Below, in pieces: positions 18,793 through 61,886 of a stretch of DNA of 64,000 nucleotides. Below the pieces are notes generated by a model. The model had not been told where the DNA came from. It made no database searches and saw only the letters and a program-made list of their open reading frames with translations. Positions within the stretch are counted from its first letter, which is position 1. Each line of letters opens with the position of its first letter. The DNA lies in NCBI RefSeq assembly GCF_964340395.1, contig NC_135562.1, positions 16,682,485 to 16,746,484 on the forward strand, given 5' to 3'. Source of the DNA: Glandiceps talaboti (Eukaryota; Hemichordata; Enteropneusta; Spengelidae). A program made the position numbers and the translations under genes.

Positions 18793-19574
18793 TCATATTA
18801 GAAAGTTTGACTTGGCATATTGATAAAATTGGATGATAGCCACTTCTTGTTCCCGTACTTCAATGGCACCAGGTCGGATCTTCCTGGTTAGGTCTATAGC
18901 TTCTTGTCCGGATATTTTCCTGGTTTTGATCAAGTAGCATGCTATCATTGTACCAGTTCTTCCGTTGCCATGCATACAGTGAACTGCTACAGCCTGTAAT
19001 GGTATGGAAAATGTCAGAAACATAATTCCCCTTTCTACTGAGTGGGGGTGGGGGGAGGGGGGGGAGGAGATTTGTTTGTTCACAAAAAACTACAAGTTGG
19101 ATGAAAAGAGGATTAACAAGTATGTTCTTCAATTGGAAATCTATCTGTGTTATACAGTAAACTTTTTTTTAAAAAACAAAAACTTGAAAATTACCTGAAA
19201 TGTTGATGCTTTGGGTTTTTCAAATCCGGCCATAGAGGACAGTATTTTTACATGTCAGATTCATGCAATGTAAGGTCATTCTGTTCATGAATGAGAAATC
19301 AATTAAATCGTGCCACTCTTACCTCTCCCTTAGCATTTGAATCTTCCACAATCTTTAGAAATTCATTGATTTGCTCAATAGAGGGTGCTGTAAAGTCCGG
19401 CATTTTGATAGGATGCCATTCAATGTTTGGATCCATTGCTGGGTTCCTCTGGGTTAAAGACACTAAGTGTTTGATACCCTGTTGGTGCAGGAACAGTAAA
19501 TGTTCTTGGCGTGATGGGAAGGCGAGACCTGCTACTTTGCCATCATCAACCCAGGAAAAATTTCCAGGTTCCAT
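18793..19574 (-). CDS. DUSP23: Dual-specificity phosphatase 23, two coding exons
   Basis: Complement of exons 19323-19574 and 18793-18993 gives exactly 150 residues, the length of human DUSP23. The start ATG (19572-19574) lies 4 nt after an acceptor. The donor is gag|gtaaga and the acceptor cattacag|gct, with no codon split. The P-loop HCMHGNGRTG supplies the catalytic Cys90 and Arg96, and Asp60 in KMPDF is the expected general acid. Family features NFSWV near the N-terminus, HLVSLT, RPGAIE and EQE..IIQFYQ are all present. DUSP23 is a small cytosolic phosphatase, with no MAP-kinase-binding domain, that acts on phosphotyrosine and phosphothreonine substrates in vitro. The copy looks intact and active. 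A diverged paralogue lies 6 kb upstream on the same strand. Confidence 0.95.
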
Positions 19575-19627
19575 TTTCCTGGAAATGGTAAAATAATGTT
19601 ACTTGTATGGAGAATGTATGGGATATC

Positions 19628-19879
19628 ATATTATAGGGGATGTCACTCATGACTATTTATCTGAAGGAAATACACAACATGAATATTCAGTGTGCATCTT
19701 ATTAATATTCATGTCCGCTAAGACCCATGAAGCAGTAGTGTTCTGCTGAAAAAACAATACAAACCACACTTCCAGTTTGATGTTTTCTAGCAACTCAGCA
19801 AAAGTTATGTGATGTGAAATCATGAAACCGAAGTTTATGAAAATACCTGTATTTCCTGGGGTGGTGTTCCCCTTTAAAA
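19628..19879 (+). mobile_element. MITE copy, same family as 58684-58954
   Basis: It ends in tttcctggggtggtgttccccttta, the terminal repeat of the family, and carries internal catgaatattcagtgtgcat and gatgtgaaatcatgaaac blocks shared with 58684-58954. The left end is indistinct. It lies in the presumed first intron of DUSP23. Confidence 0.65.
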
Positions 19880-20514
19880 ATTGACACATTTAGGATGATG
19901 TCTCCCAGGCTGAACGACCTACATTGTAGCATTCCAAACCATTTACAGTATGAGATAAATACTTGTAACAAATCCAGGTCAACGTAACTAGTTAAATGAG
20001 ATCTATCCGTTGGTTTTTTAATCAAGTGGTCAATACGAACAGCTAGCAATATCCAATTATTTATTAACACTGTTGATTAGTTAGTGTGATCTAGTCCTGT
20101 TTGCATACGGAGTAAGTTGTCCCTTCGCCAAACGCGTGCACCGTCTGCAAGCTAGCAGGACTAAGTGTGATCGTGCTTGACTATCACAGGAATTTTAAAG
20201 ACACACTCCATAACGCCAGTCTGAAAGTGAGGAAGTGACAGTCAGTTTATGTTAATGGTCCAATGTTTGGAGTGATACAGCTGTTGGTGGTACAAATTGT
20301 AATCAAAATTTTAGAAAGGAATGTAGTGTTACTCAAGATATGGCATGGATAAGAACATCTTCAGATTCAAAGCCATGGGTAGTCTCTCTCCAACACATTT
20401 CAATTCAAGTACAGCACTACAGCTCACAGCCAACTTGCAAGGCCATGTTCAATCGCAAGTAACCAAGTTTACTAAACTTCTATCTTGCTATAGGAGAATG
20501 TACCGACAACTTAC

Positions 20515-20665
20515 CTCGTAAATCGTCTAAAAGAACACCTCAAAATACGGCAAGATGTAAAATGAATCAGTTTTATTATCCAAAATGTCAAAATACGCAG
20601 ATAGTTACAGAATCCTACGGCACCGGCACAAATAGGTCAATAAAGTGCATGACGCATGCGTACTT
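20515..20665 (-). promoter_or_regulatory. DUSP23: Likely DUSP23 5' non-coding exon and promoter
   Basis: On the minus strand a consensus donor acgag|gtaagt lies at about 20513-20514, and the coding exon starts with an acceptor only 4 nt before its ATG, so an upstream non-coding exon is required. Just upstream, at 20651-20661, is gacgcatgcgt, close to the NRF1 promoter motif. The transcription start is not determined. Confidence 0.5.
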
Positions 20666-21057
20666 GTAAAAAAGGTCATCCATCAAATACATTGGCATGT
20701 CGACTGTTCCAAACAGCTGTACCTGTATTGTAAGTTATTGCAAATTTGCTCACAGGCCTCAAGCTCAGTCAGTTGTGTTTACGAGAACACACACACACAC
20801 AAACAAACAAACAAACAGACCATGGAAGTACCGTTGACCCACTTTCATGGACAGACAGACAGACAGACGTGTTTGCTCGAGTAAACATAAGCTGCAATTG
20901 GACCTTTTTTTGGAAAATGCAGATAAACTTATTTCTGTAGGTGTATATACGATAAATCAAATCAAATTCAAGTTATTTTTGGGTCCTCCCCTAAACATTA
21001 GCGCCCCCAACGGCGATCACGATATCTCATATCAAACTGTTTTTTTTACTGCGTATG

Positions 21058-21310
21058 GATAATATCGACCACTGATCAACATGTACAATGTCTAATTATT
21101 GGTATTTTAACCATTTTCAGTGAATATATTGTGGTTGTCTGATTGGAAAATGATACTCTAGTTACGTCCGTTTTAAAATGGTGACATTCGAATTCAAAAC
21201 CAAGCGTTCGCTCAAGAATTAAACTTGTCACTACACTACCTCCAGATAATATTGACCACTAATGATGACCAAATGACCAACTTACTATTATATATAATTA
21301 ATGAATATAT
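21058..21310 (-). repeat. Inverted copy of the dimeric repeat at 6130-6460
   Basis: Read on the minus strand it matches 6130-6460 in order: ggtcaatattatct, then tcttgagc, cttggttttgaat, ccacaatat.ttcac and taccaataattagacattgt, ending gtggtcgatattatcc. It is a dispersed element of unknown class. Confidence 0.75.
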
Positions 21311-23183
21311 CATTATTAGTTTTTGATGAAAAAAGACAGTGCACATTTTACATACGAAGGAGTTCTAAAAGCCGTTACATACGGGATATTTAATGGTTAG
21401 TCGTATATACTTATAAGCTTGTGTGTGTTCCGATATATTTTCTTGGTTGTTCACTTTTTTTGCTTATTTCAGTACTTTGTTTGTGTATTATGAACAAAAC
21501 AATAAATTATACACGTGTTCCTTCCCTGTGAAGAATTGAAGCCAGAGCAGAGGAATACATATATTTTCTGTATTTTCTTTGCGGCGCTGGTGGCCATCTC
21601 CCAGTTGGATTCGGTGTCGCATAGCAACGATACACTCTAGACTAGGCATGCGAGTCTAATTGATGCGGGCCTGGTGGTGGCCGGGGTTGCCTAGTGAAAG
21701 TGATTTAATGTGGGAATCAGTAGTATCCATGTGTTAGAATATCTTATATCAAACGGAAGAATTTAATTGAGTCTTGATCTGTTATTTTGTTTTCTATATA
21801 TAGTATATTGATCAAGCGTTGTTAAATCGATCACATCACAGTGGTCGTATTGTTTATTTATACGACTTGAGACAAGCATGGAGGTGTCTCCCCCCCCCCC
21901 CCTTATACCTCCTCCTTGGGACAAACCTTGGAGGAGAAAGAACAATACCATGAATGTCTAATTGTACTGTGTTTGGTCGCATCGCTGAACACTTTTTACT
22001 GCAATAGTTCACGTAGGGGTCAAGACAATAGGTGTCATCTCATACGTCTGTCATGAATTCGTAGTTACTTTATGTTTGAGTACAGATATGACACTGTTTA
22101 TACATGTCGCCAAACACCTAGTTAGAGAAATGAATATCTTTTATTGCAGTAGCTGGCATGGGTGTCAAGACAATAGGTACTAATGTGTGTCTGGAGATGT
22201 CATTCAAGTCAAAGTTTAGTGTTCTTTCTTTCATTTCTATGACGCTCATAATTATGCATAACCTATTGTTATCTTATGAAGCTCATATCCTATGTGTGAC
22301 TTATTGTGATTTAATTATTGTAACAACCATAGCGTCCGCATTTTGAGCGACTTGGATTTTGACCGTGGAGCGTTTAGTAACGCTCCTGGCTCTGGCATTG
22401 GAGTGAGGTCGTGAGGCCGAACTCAGGGCTTTGATTAATAAAGTCTATGTTTCAGTTATACCACATACATCGTCTCCTATGCAATTTATCCTTTGCTACA
22501 ACACTGGCTGACCTAAAATTTTGATATGGAGTCTAGAGACGTCATTCACGCTGTATGTACATAGGAAAGCAGGCATGTAATCGATATATCGATTTATTGA
22601 TTAATTGATTGATTATATTGAATGATTAATTTTTGAGCTTAAATATAACTTAGTGTGATATTGATCAATTAACTGATTGATTTTTGTGGTGATATAAAAA
22701 GAATCCTTCTTTCCCTGGCTAGTTTTCTGTCCTTAAGCTGTATATTATTCACTCTTTATTTAGATAAAGACATTTTGTCCATTCTTCAGCGCCAGTTTCC
22801 TCCACGATGTATAGTTCATGGGCACTCAGTTTACAGCTAACAGCTACAGTGCTCTAGAGAATAGATATTTTTTTAATGCGTTAGTTGTCGTATTTCTAAC
22901 GGCAGTGTATTCCATTACAGACAATGTCAATGTGTTACTTGTCTGTGATTCCATAGACGTTGTGCAACACGTGAGAACGTAAGTTAAATAGCATCAATTG
23001 CTATACCGTGTTTTATTTTCGTAGAATAGACTAGTAGTGTACGTATGCAGGGCCTAATAGTTTAGAATTTGATATGATTTTGTGATTTTCGCACTTCACC
23101 CCAATTTCACACAATTAATTGCAATGAATTTAAAAGTAGCGTTGTAAATATAACATGACTTGATTTGATTTGTTTTGATTGAT

Positions 23184-23304
23184 TTAATTTAATTTAATTT
23201 AATTTAATTTAATTTAATTTAATTTAATTTAATTTAATTTAATTTAATTTAATTTAATTTAATTTAATTTAATTTAATTTAATTTAATTTAATTTAATTT
23301 AATT
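23184..23304. repeat. (AATTT)n pentanucleotide array, about 24 copies
   Basis: An uninterrupted AATTT run of about 120 bp, flanked by gatttgattt-type degenerate units on both sides. Confidence 0.98.
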
Positions 23305-24055
23305 TGATTTCATTTCATTTGAGGGACATGTCAGTCATGTCGCAAGTATAGAAAAATTATGTATACTCTTCAGGTCCTGGGTTGTTCTTTGAAAGCCCAC
23401 AGTTAAAATTTTGACGGGAAAAGAGTTGATTGTCTGGCAAATTTAAAGCTATAGAAAAAAAACTCTAATCCATATCAAAGAATGGCCCTGTGTAGTCCTT
23501 ATAACTTTGAATTCATGATAGCATTAATGTACATTGATGCAAGAACTTGGGATAGAATCCCTGGCCTTTAAGTGTTATCAACTTATCGTCCATAAAGTCA
23601 GGTGATGGCCGCCCCTCAGGGGTTCAGTACGTTCATACATGAGGAAGCTGGCGGGGAGGGCTCTGGGAAAATCTGCGTTGACTTGTTCGGTTGAGAGCAG
23701 ACAATTCTCTCTAGTAGTCTAAGGTAGAGACAAACTGAACGACACTCTTCTAACTAACAACGTTGTGAATCTAATGTACAGTGCCGTAAAATGGTCTGAA
23801 CACTGAGATTACTTAGTACCGACAAGCAAGTATGTATTTGATATTGAAAGAGAACTGTGTGAGAAAGTAAGTTAACGAGTGGACATTGTCACCACTTCCT
23901 TCACTTGCCATCATAAATACCAGTATTGGTCGTATTCCAAAGCCTAGAGTAGACGTTTTTAAAAGACTTTCAACTTGCTCAGATCAGTTGTTTTTCTTTA
24001 AAAACGTTAAACATCATATCAAGCTGCTGTGACGTTATGTTAACTATTATTAAAG

Positions 24056-24500
24056 TACACAAAAATGTATACGTGTTCAAACAATAATGTATACGTCTAT
24101 CCATAAACCCTGTACGAAATGGTGTAACTACACAAAAAATGTATACGTATTCACACAAATATGTATTCGTCTAACTACACAAAAAATGTGTACGTATTCA
24201 CACAAATATGTATTCGTCTAACTACACAAAAAATGTATACGTATTCACATAAATATGTATTCGTCTAACTACACACAAATGTATACGTGTTCACACATAT
24301 GTATACGTCTACTAGTACACAAAAACTATGCGTATTCACACAAATATTGTATACGTCTAACTACACACATATGTATACGTATTCATACAAATATGTACAC
24401 GTCTCGCTACATATCCACAAAAATGTATACGTATTCACACAAAAATGTATACGTATTCACACAAAAATGTATACGTATGCACACAAATCTGTATACGGCG
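24056..24500 (+). repeat. Minisatellite with ~23-bp monomer and ~47-bp dimer
   Basis: Monomers of the form acacaaa.atgtatacgtatt alternate with monomers carrying cgtctaact, giving 47-48-bp higher-order units in the left part. The right part reverts to a simple 22-bp unit. Nearly every monomer has the palindrome tatacgtat or a one-base variant, which places regular CpGs in very AT-rich DNA. Confidence 0.85.
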
Positions 24501-25832
24501 TATTATATATAGTACACAAATTATGTATATCTCGCCATGAAAATTACCATGCAGCTCAGTGAACAAATTACTCAAAGAATACACGTTATTATGCATAATG
24601 CATTGTATTTCAAGATTTATTACAAACTGTACACCAACAAGTAAAAAAAAGAAAAATGTGGCATTTGAAAAGTCTGAGGTTATTTTCTAGCTACATTGGA
24701 AAATGCTCAAGATATGTTGTTGTTTTCTGACAGTGTTGCATAGCTTTACAATTTCTGGCATTGATGATATGAATACACTCTGTGATACGAGATTTTACGA
24801 GATTATGTAAATATTTCATCAGTTTTGATATCATACAAGTATTTCATAAATATATGTACTGAAACAATAATCAAAGGTGATTCATGCATTGATACAATTG
24901 TAATACATTGTAATTCTGGTCGACGTCACGTGTGTAACTTCGTACGACGACAATTTCTATAATAAAACGATCGTCAGCAATGGCAGTGTAAAGGCTCTCG
25001 GTGAAATATTCCAGACGAATCGTATTGAACCAAAGTCAAAATTTCAAGCAATGTGTATAAAAGTGTAAAAATACTTTTTGTAATGTTTTAACTGTTTGTA
25101 TTTTGATGTTGTGCAATATTTAAGCTGTTTGTGGTGTGGTTTTGTTCTTCCCTGGACTATGTATCCGTAATAAAGTTTTATAATAACAATGTGATCATAT
25201 TTCGTCGATCTATCAAGTTCAACAGAATAAACCATTTTAAATCTGTCTGAAATTTATGTAAAAAGTTACAAACAGACATTCATCAAAATATAGTTATACG
25301 AATTGTCGACACATTGAGGCAAACAGACAGAATCGCTGTAGTAATTCGCTATCTATACATAATAATATTAAATGACATGAATGCATTTGTTTCAAGTTGA
25401 AATATAGAATAAAAACGAAAATATTTTGCTGTAGATTCTTGAAGTTTCCTTTTCAAATATATCCGATGAAAATACAATGTTTTCGAAAAAGCCTTATAAA
25501 ATGTGACCAGAGTCGTCGACAGACGTGTCAAGATCTGTTTCTGGTGCAAAATTAATTTGGCCGGTAAGTTTGGCAAAAATGTAACGATTGCATTTTGTAT
25601 GTTTTAATATATGGTGATAATATCAAAACACGCTTTTAATTGTTGATGTAAGTGTACACTACCCTATCTGAGGATTTGCATAACTGAAATAATAATGGAT
25701 CGTAATATTCTGTAATGATGTCTTTCTTGCAAGCACGTAGTCCGAGAGTCGCAAGACAGTGCATATTATAACGTTGCCGTAAATGGGACAGTAGTTCACG
25801 ATATTATGAGATTTTTGTCACACTGAGTTTTT

Positions 25833-26998
25833 TTACGTCCACCCTGAGTTCACAAAATGATAAAATGTTTGGACGGAGTATTCTTGTTCCATGGTTTTGA
25901 CACACCCTGGTCTCCATTCTCTAGCCATACGTATTGCATTGTCGGCAGATTGTTTCAACGTTTTGACGATAAAACAGGCTACCAAAACGTCGATACACCC
26001 ACATCCAAGTTCACCGAGTACAGCTACGGCCTGCAGGAGATAAACAAACATATCAATATAGTTATTTTCGCACTGTTCTGTTTTTTTTATATCAGTACAA
26101 TGTAAAATATTGTGATGGAACGTCAAGTAAATAAAAATATCGCCAGTAATGTAACATAACTTCGCTGTGTTTTCTCTTGATTATCTATTGTTATCTTAAA
26201 TGGGGAAGTCCATCCAAATATGTGTATGACTTTCAATCATTCAACTAGGGGGCTTTATTTGATATGTATGTGGGAATTTTTCAAATAAAATCGAACGTAT
26301 TAAAGTTTTGGGACTTCGAAGTTAGTTACATAGGTATGTTGAGCTAAATTGAAATCCGCCATTTCACAGCAAAGAATCTCAGGGGAAATGACGTCATCAT
26401 CATCCTCGTTTCAAGGATTTCAAAACTCGAGGACACTGATATTTCGCTATTGCTATGGATGTCGTCATTGTTGCTAGGAGGTTGTGTTCATCCTTTCCAA
26501 TTATCTTTACAATGTATAGCATTATTTTGCTGTTGCTATATGGAAATGGCCTGCCTAAGTTGCTAGGCACATTTGTGGCCACACTAAGATGTTTATTCAC
26601 TTCTATAAGAAAGTTCATTCAACAGTGGAACATGAGTTAGTCAGCCATATTGCCAAATTTGTAGTTGTCGATACATTGATATGGTGTACAATCTTGCACC
26701 CTGATATTTGAAAGAATATTTGCATAACAGCGATGCAAATATCAAGAATTTAAAGAACACTGTGGCATCCATCATAAGGTATTTGGTATTTTTTTCACCT
26801 ACTTCGATCAATATGTATATATGCATACTTAATCCAGGAATAAGGATGTTATGAGTCGTTACTTGGAGTTTCGGGTTTCTGGAGCATTAGGAGCGTGAAA
26901 CTTTGAGTAACGACTTATATTCCTTGGATTAAGTCTATAATGCTCTGCTATCTAATATTGCATTGAGCACTGTTCTCTCCAGTGAGACACTTACATAA

Positions 26999-27058
<60 letters not shown>

Positions 27059-27508
27059 CTACAAAAAAATACAAGTTAAACAAATACATTCTCTTCCTAC
27101 ATTCAATTTGTTATTTCTGTCAAGTTATAAAATTACTCTTTTCCCGTCAAACAGGGTCGCGTGACTTACTTCATCCCTTGCGTTTACATCATCAACTATC
27201 CTGAGAAATGTCAATATCTTATCAAGAGAGGGCGCTTCAACATTCGTCATATCCAGTAGATGCCATTGCATACAGTTGAGAAGTTCGTAATTGACGTCGT
27301 AATCTCGTGATAATGTCACCAAATGTTGAATTCCCATTCCACACATGTGACGGAGACTTTCTGTTCTGGTATTTTCACAAACAGCGAGTCTATTTTCGTC
27401 AATCCAAATGAAGCTGCGGTGTTGTTCATGATGATCGTTCGTTTGTGTACTGTTCTCCAAGGTGAAACCATTGGTTACGTTTTCTGGGTTTATACAGGAA
27501 AACACAAC
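25833..27508 (-). CDS. DUSP23-like pseudophosphatase, 3' two exons
   Basis: Complement of exons 27170-27508 and 25833-26030 (stop at 25833). The donor gaa|gtaagt and acceptor ctcctgcag|gcc sit at the same codon and phase as in DUSP23. Shared blocks include FIWIDENRLA, GIQHLVTLSRD, IVDDVNARDE, then AVAV, ACFIVKTLKQSADNAI, REWRPGCVKTMEQE and QTFYHF. The active site is lost: the P-loop reads LGELGCGCID instead of HCMHGNGRTG, so the Cys is Gly and the Arg is Cys, and the acid Asp of MPDF is Asn in DMTNV. No stops or shifts occur. No start codon fits; 27508 follows an acceptor, so at least one exon lies upstream and was not found. It is either a constrained pseudoenzyme or a young pseudogene. Confidence 0.8.
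26828..26933. repeat. Inverted repeat hairpin in intron of DUSP23-like gene
   Basis: Arm 26828-26871 (cttaatccaggaata...gtcgttact...gtttc) is mirrored by 26897-26933 (gaaact...agtaacgac...ttccttggattaag) around a 25-nt loop. It is probably a small foldback transposon. Confidence 0.75.
27006..27056. repeat. (TA)n microsatellite
   Basis: A pure TA run of about 50 bp in the intron of the DUSP23-like gene. Confidence 0.97.
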
Positions 27509-30500
27509 CTAAGAAAGTAAAAAAGTAAATAAATTCACGTCATCGAATTTTCTATGGTAATGATAAAACAATGGTACACATTCGAAAAGTGTCTTTCACA
27601 ATTAATGTCGACGTTATCACGCGACCACTTGTTGTGCCCCTCGGGTACAGGGCATCGACACAACGACCCAATCACGGTATAACTTCCTCAACTAATTCCT
27701 GAGTAGCCAGTGTTCTCCCCAGGCCCAATTACAATCAATTGCTGCCACTGAAAGCGACTAATTTTCCATATTCTGTGTGCTACAGTAAACCCACGGCCTG
27801 TGGATGTATCGGGTGTATAATATCAAACATTTGTCAGTCACGTGATGTCGACTTTTCGTAGGCAAATAAAAGTCACTACTGTACATTTTACGACCCCATC
27901 ACACACTTCGTTAATAAAGTACCATTTACTAAATAGACCATTCTCGCAAACAACAGCTATTATTTCTTCCGCGAACTTCGAAATAACGAGACGCGTTTTT
28001 GACGGTGCCGTAAAAGAGGCTGTACGGTTTGCGACGATGTACACAGACCCACTTAGGACTTTGAAGTCACCAGTTGCACGTTTTGCATAAATCAATGTAT
28101 GAAGACAGCCACCAGTTGCCCGTTTTGTAAGACCTAAACAATCTTGGCTTGGACTCAACACCAAAGATATGACACGGGTACCAGTATATATATATGCACA
28201 TCTTTGTACCTGACAGCAAATGTTGACTTCGTGTTACAATTGCAGGACCGCAGTGTGAGGTAGTTCCGTTGATTTGAATTTTTTATTTACCAACTTTTAA
28301 TCTGTTCTCTGATTTGTCGCTGATGATTATATATTTTATATATGTCTTGTGTAATTGTCAATTGTAAATAACAATTGGGATGACAGTAATTGTGTGTAAC
28401 TTGTTGTCATTCTTGCTAAATAAATAAATAAATAGATAAATAAATAAATAAATCCACATTATTAAAAATGACAACTCTTTCGTCCTCGAGCATATTTAAC
28501 ATCCTCACAAATTTAAAAGACAAAAAATAAAACAACCCGAGAAAAAACACCAGTGCGTTTGCTTGAATGAAGTGAGCCAAAGAAAGATTTCAGGCAAAGG
28601 CATACACGATCTTTACAAAGACAACAGTGGGTGCCTCTGGTGTAGGTTCAGGTGATGATTTTATCAGTTTGTTTTATATATGTGGAAGTTATAATATAGC
28701 AGCACAGACAAGTATATTCTTAATTGTGTGTGATAGCAATAACAGTCGGACGCCGTCTTTATACAATGTGTAACGTTCAATCACTCGGCTGTAAACAGAG
28801 TCACGGGATCTGGGACTCATGTGGTGTTTATACATTGATAAGTTACCTACACTAATTACATTGTATGTCTTCGCAATAAAATTTGTCTCACTCCTACTTA
28901 ATGCCCCAAGCAAGCAAGCAAGCAAACAAACAAACAAACAAACAAACAAACAAACAAACGCACCAGAGTTTTTTCGTTGGTTGTAGCATCATTTACCAGC
29001 TACATAGTGTATGATTAAATTTGTGTGCATGCCATTCCACATTCATACGATGAATTTCAAATCAAGATATTGATAACGACTCTTCCATCAAAACATTTTC
29101 TTGAAAGGAGGGGGGGGAATGAGAAGGAAGGGGGGGGAATAGAAAGAGGAGAACAAGACACGGGGTAGAATGTAAAGATAACGGGTCACGACTAGAATTT
29201 GTTCAATATTTTAGAAACAAAATCAAACTTGTTGTTCGAATGAACAACAACCAGCTGATCAATCAGTTTTTTAGGCCGTTGTAAACCGCTATATTTACTT
29301 TCACTGGTCGTGTGACAATTTCAGTTTCCTACGTCGCCATCGTGACCTAATGCTTACTAACTGCTCCCCTGTGTATGAAAATCCTCCGATTAGAGTTAAT
29401 GCAATTAACACCAATCATGTAAATAACAAGATGATACACATAGGGGCTTCACACTGAGATACAGTGTTTTTCCATGCTCAGACCATATAGCCCCTCCACC
29501 AACAAACAAGTGAGGCAACTAGCTATTTTTTATGACTTTGTTTTTTGTTCGACTACGCGTGTTTTCAAGACTAAATGATCAAAATTGTGAACAACCTATA
29601 CAGGTCATAATATCACTTCCTTTCATTTGAGATATATAACCCCCACTCCCCCCCCCCCCCCATGTCGTGACCTTGTACCGCGATGCTTCACACTTGTATC
29701 TGTATCTTATTTTGAGGTTTTCGGGAATAAGTACTAGTACATCCGCTGTTCTGGCATGTAGGGCTAACATTTCTTAAGTCCATGTGTTTTGGTGAAAGTA
29801 ATACATATAACATCGTGAAATATGATATACCGAGTGGTCGTGAACTTTGTCACCGGGAAATGGAGACTGCTTTCGCAACGACAGTGTCTACATACCGGAG
29901 ATTTGAAATATCAACTGACGCTTAGAAAACTAGTGTCCGGCGTCTCAAGGGAGCCGTCGTAAAATTGATCGATCTGAGTGGCGACAATGCCATGTGGGAT
30001 TAGCAGCCATATATTATCATTGATTCTTGCTGTGTTAGCGTTGGTCTAAGGATTCCCTAGGTGCTGCATTCGGTGCATAGACGAGACAAGTGGGTGAAAT
30101 AAAGAGTGGGAAAAGGGACATATCCTTGAACCTATCCCAATGTATGTATATAGTAAAACACGGTCCAGGTATTGTTGTATACAGGTCAACAATAAGAAAT
30201 ATCACAAACTCAAGTTCAACTTCCAAAACGGGGTACATACATCGTATATCCACGAAGTACATATGCAAAGGAAAATTCTAACCGTACCGTCCGTTCGTCT
30301 CCGAGACAGCGCCGCTTTGCCCCACTCCACGTGTTTGAACAGGCTGGCCGTTTGCTGTTGTGTATGACTTCCATTATAAGGCAAATTTTCGAACCCCGTG
30401 ACTAAAAGCCACCTCCATTTAAGAAAGCCATCCCAGCACAATCAGAAAGTAACTGACCTGAATCGGTTGACCTCTGACCGGTTATTTTACCCACAATGCA

Positions 30501-30600
30501 CCTATACACATAGCTCATTTCTATTGTTAACTACAAATACAAAAGACTACCAATCAGCTAAACATTTATGCAGGCGTGGGTTCGCTTTAATTTGGCCTGA
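27509..30600. other. Region between DUSP23-like gene and ENPP-like gene
   Basis: This should hold the missing 5' exon(s) of the minus-strand DUSP23-like gene and the promoter of the plus-strand ENPP-like gene, which are head to head. A minus-strand donor-like cag|gtacaa lies near 28212. A hAT-type end (cagtgttctccccagg) is at 27711. About 40 bp near 27992-28032 (ggtgccgtaaaagaggctgt) recur inverted near 53408-53430. A (AAAT)n run lies near 28415-28453 and a (CAAA)n run at 28910-28958. No gene is supported. Confidence 0.5.
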
Positions 30601-30684
30601 CAGCGGGAACGCTTTGCAACCAGTACACCTTTGCGTTTATTCCTCCACAGAAACGGACGCCAAGGAGTTCCTGAACAGTTCAAA

Positions 30685-61886
<31,202 letters not shown>

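Larger units (their letters stand above)
20666..25832. other. Intergenic region between the two DUSP23-type genes
   Basis: No protein family is recognisable. Contents include an inverted copy of the dimeric repeat (21058-21310), a poly-C run (21891-21902), a direct repeat with gtcaagacaataggt near 22020 and 22157, the AATTT array, and the minisatellite at 24.1-24.5 kb. The stretch 22380-22500 (taataaagtctatgtttcag, ending tgctacaaca) could be a solo LTR end, but no matching LTR start was found. Confidence 0.55.

Noticed and set aside
22380-22500. Possible solo LTR (taataaagtc then tgctacaaca)
   Set aside because: No matching 5' end or target duplication could be found by eye.
27838-28164. 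Minus-strand 108-codon frame as the missing first exon of the DUSP23-like gene
   Set aside because: It contains a short internal duplication (KRATG) and a dispersed repeat block, and does not join in a clear way to the acceptor at 27508.
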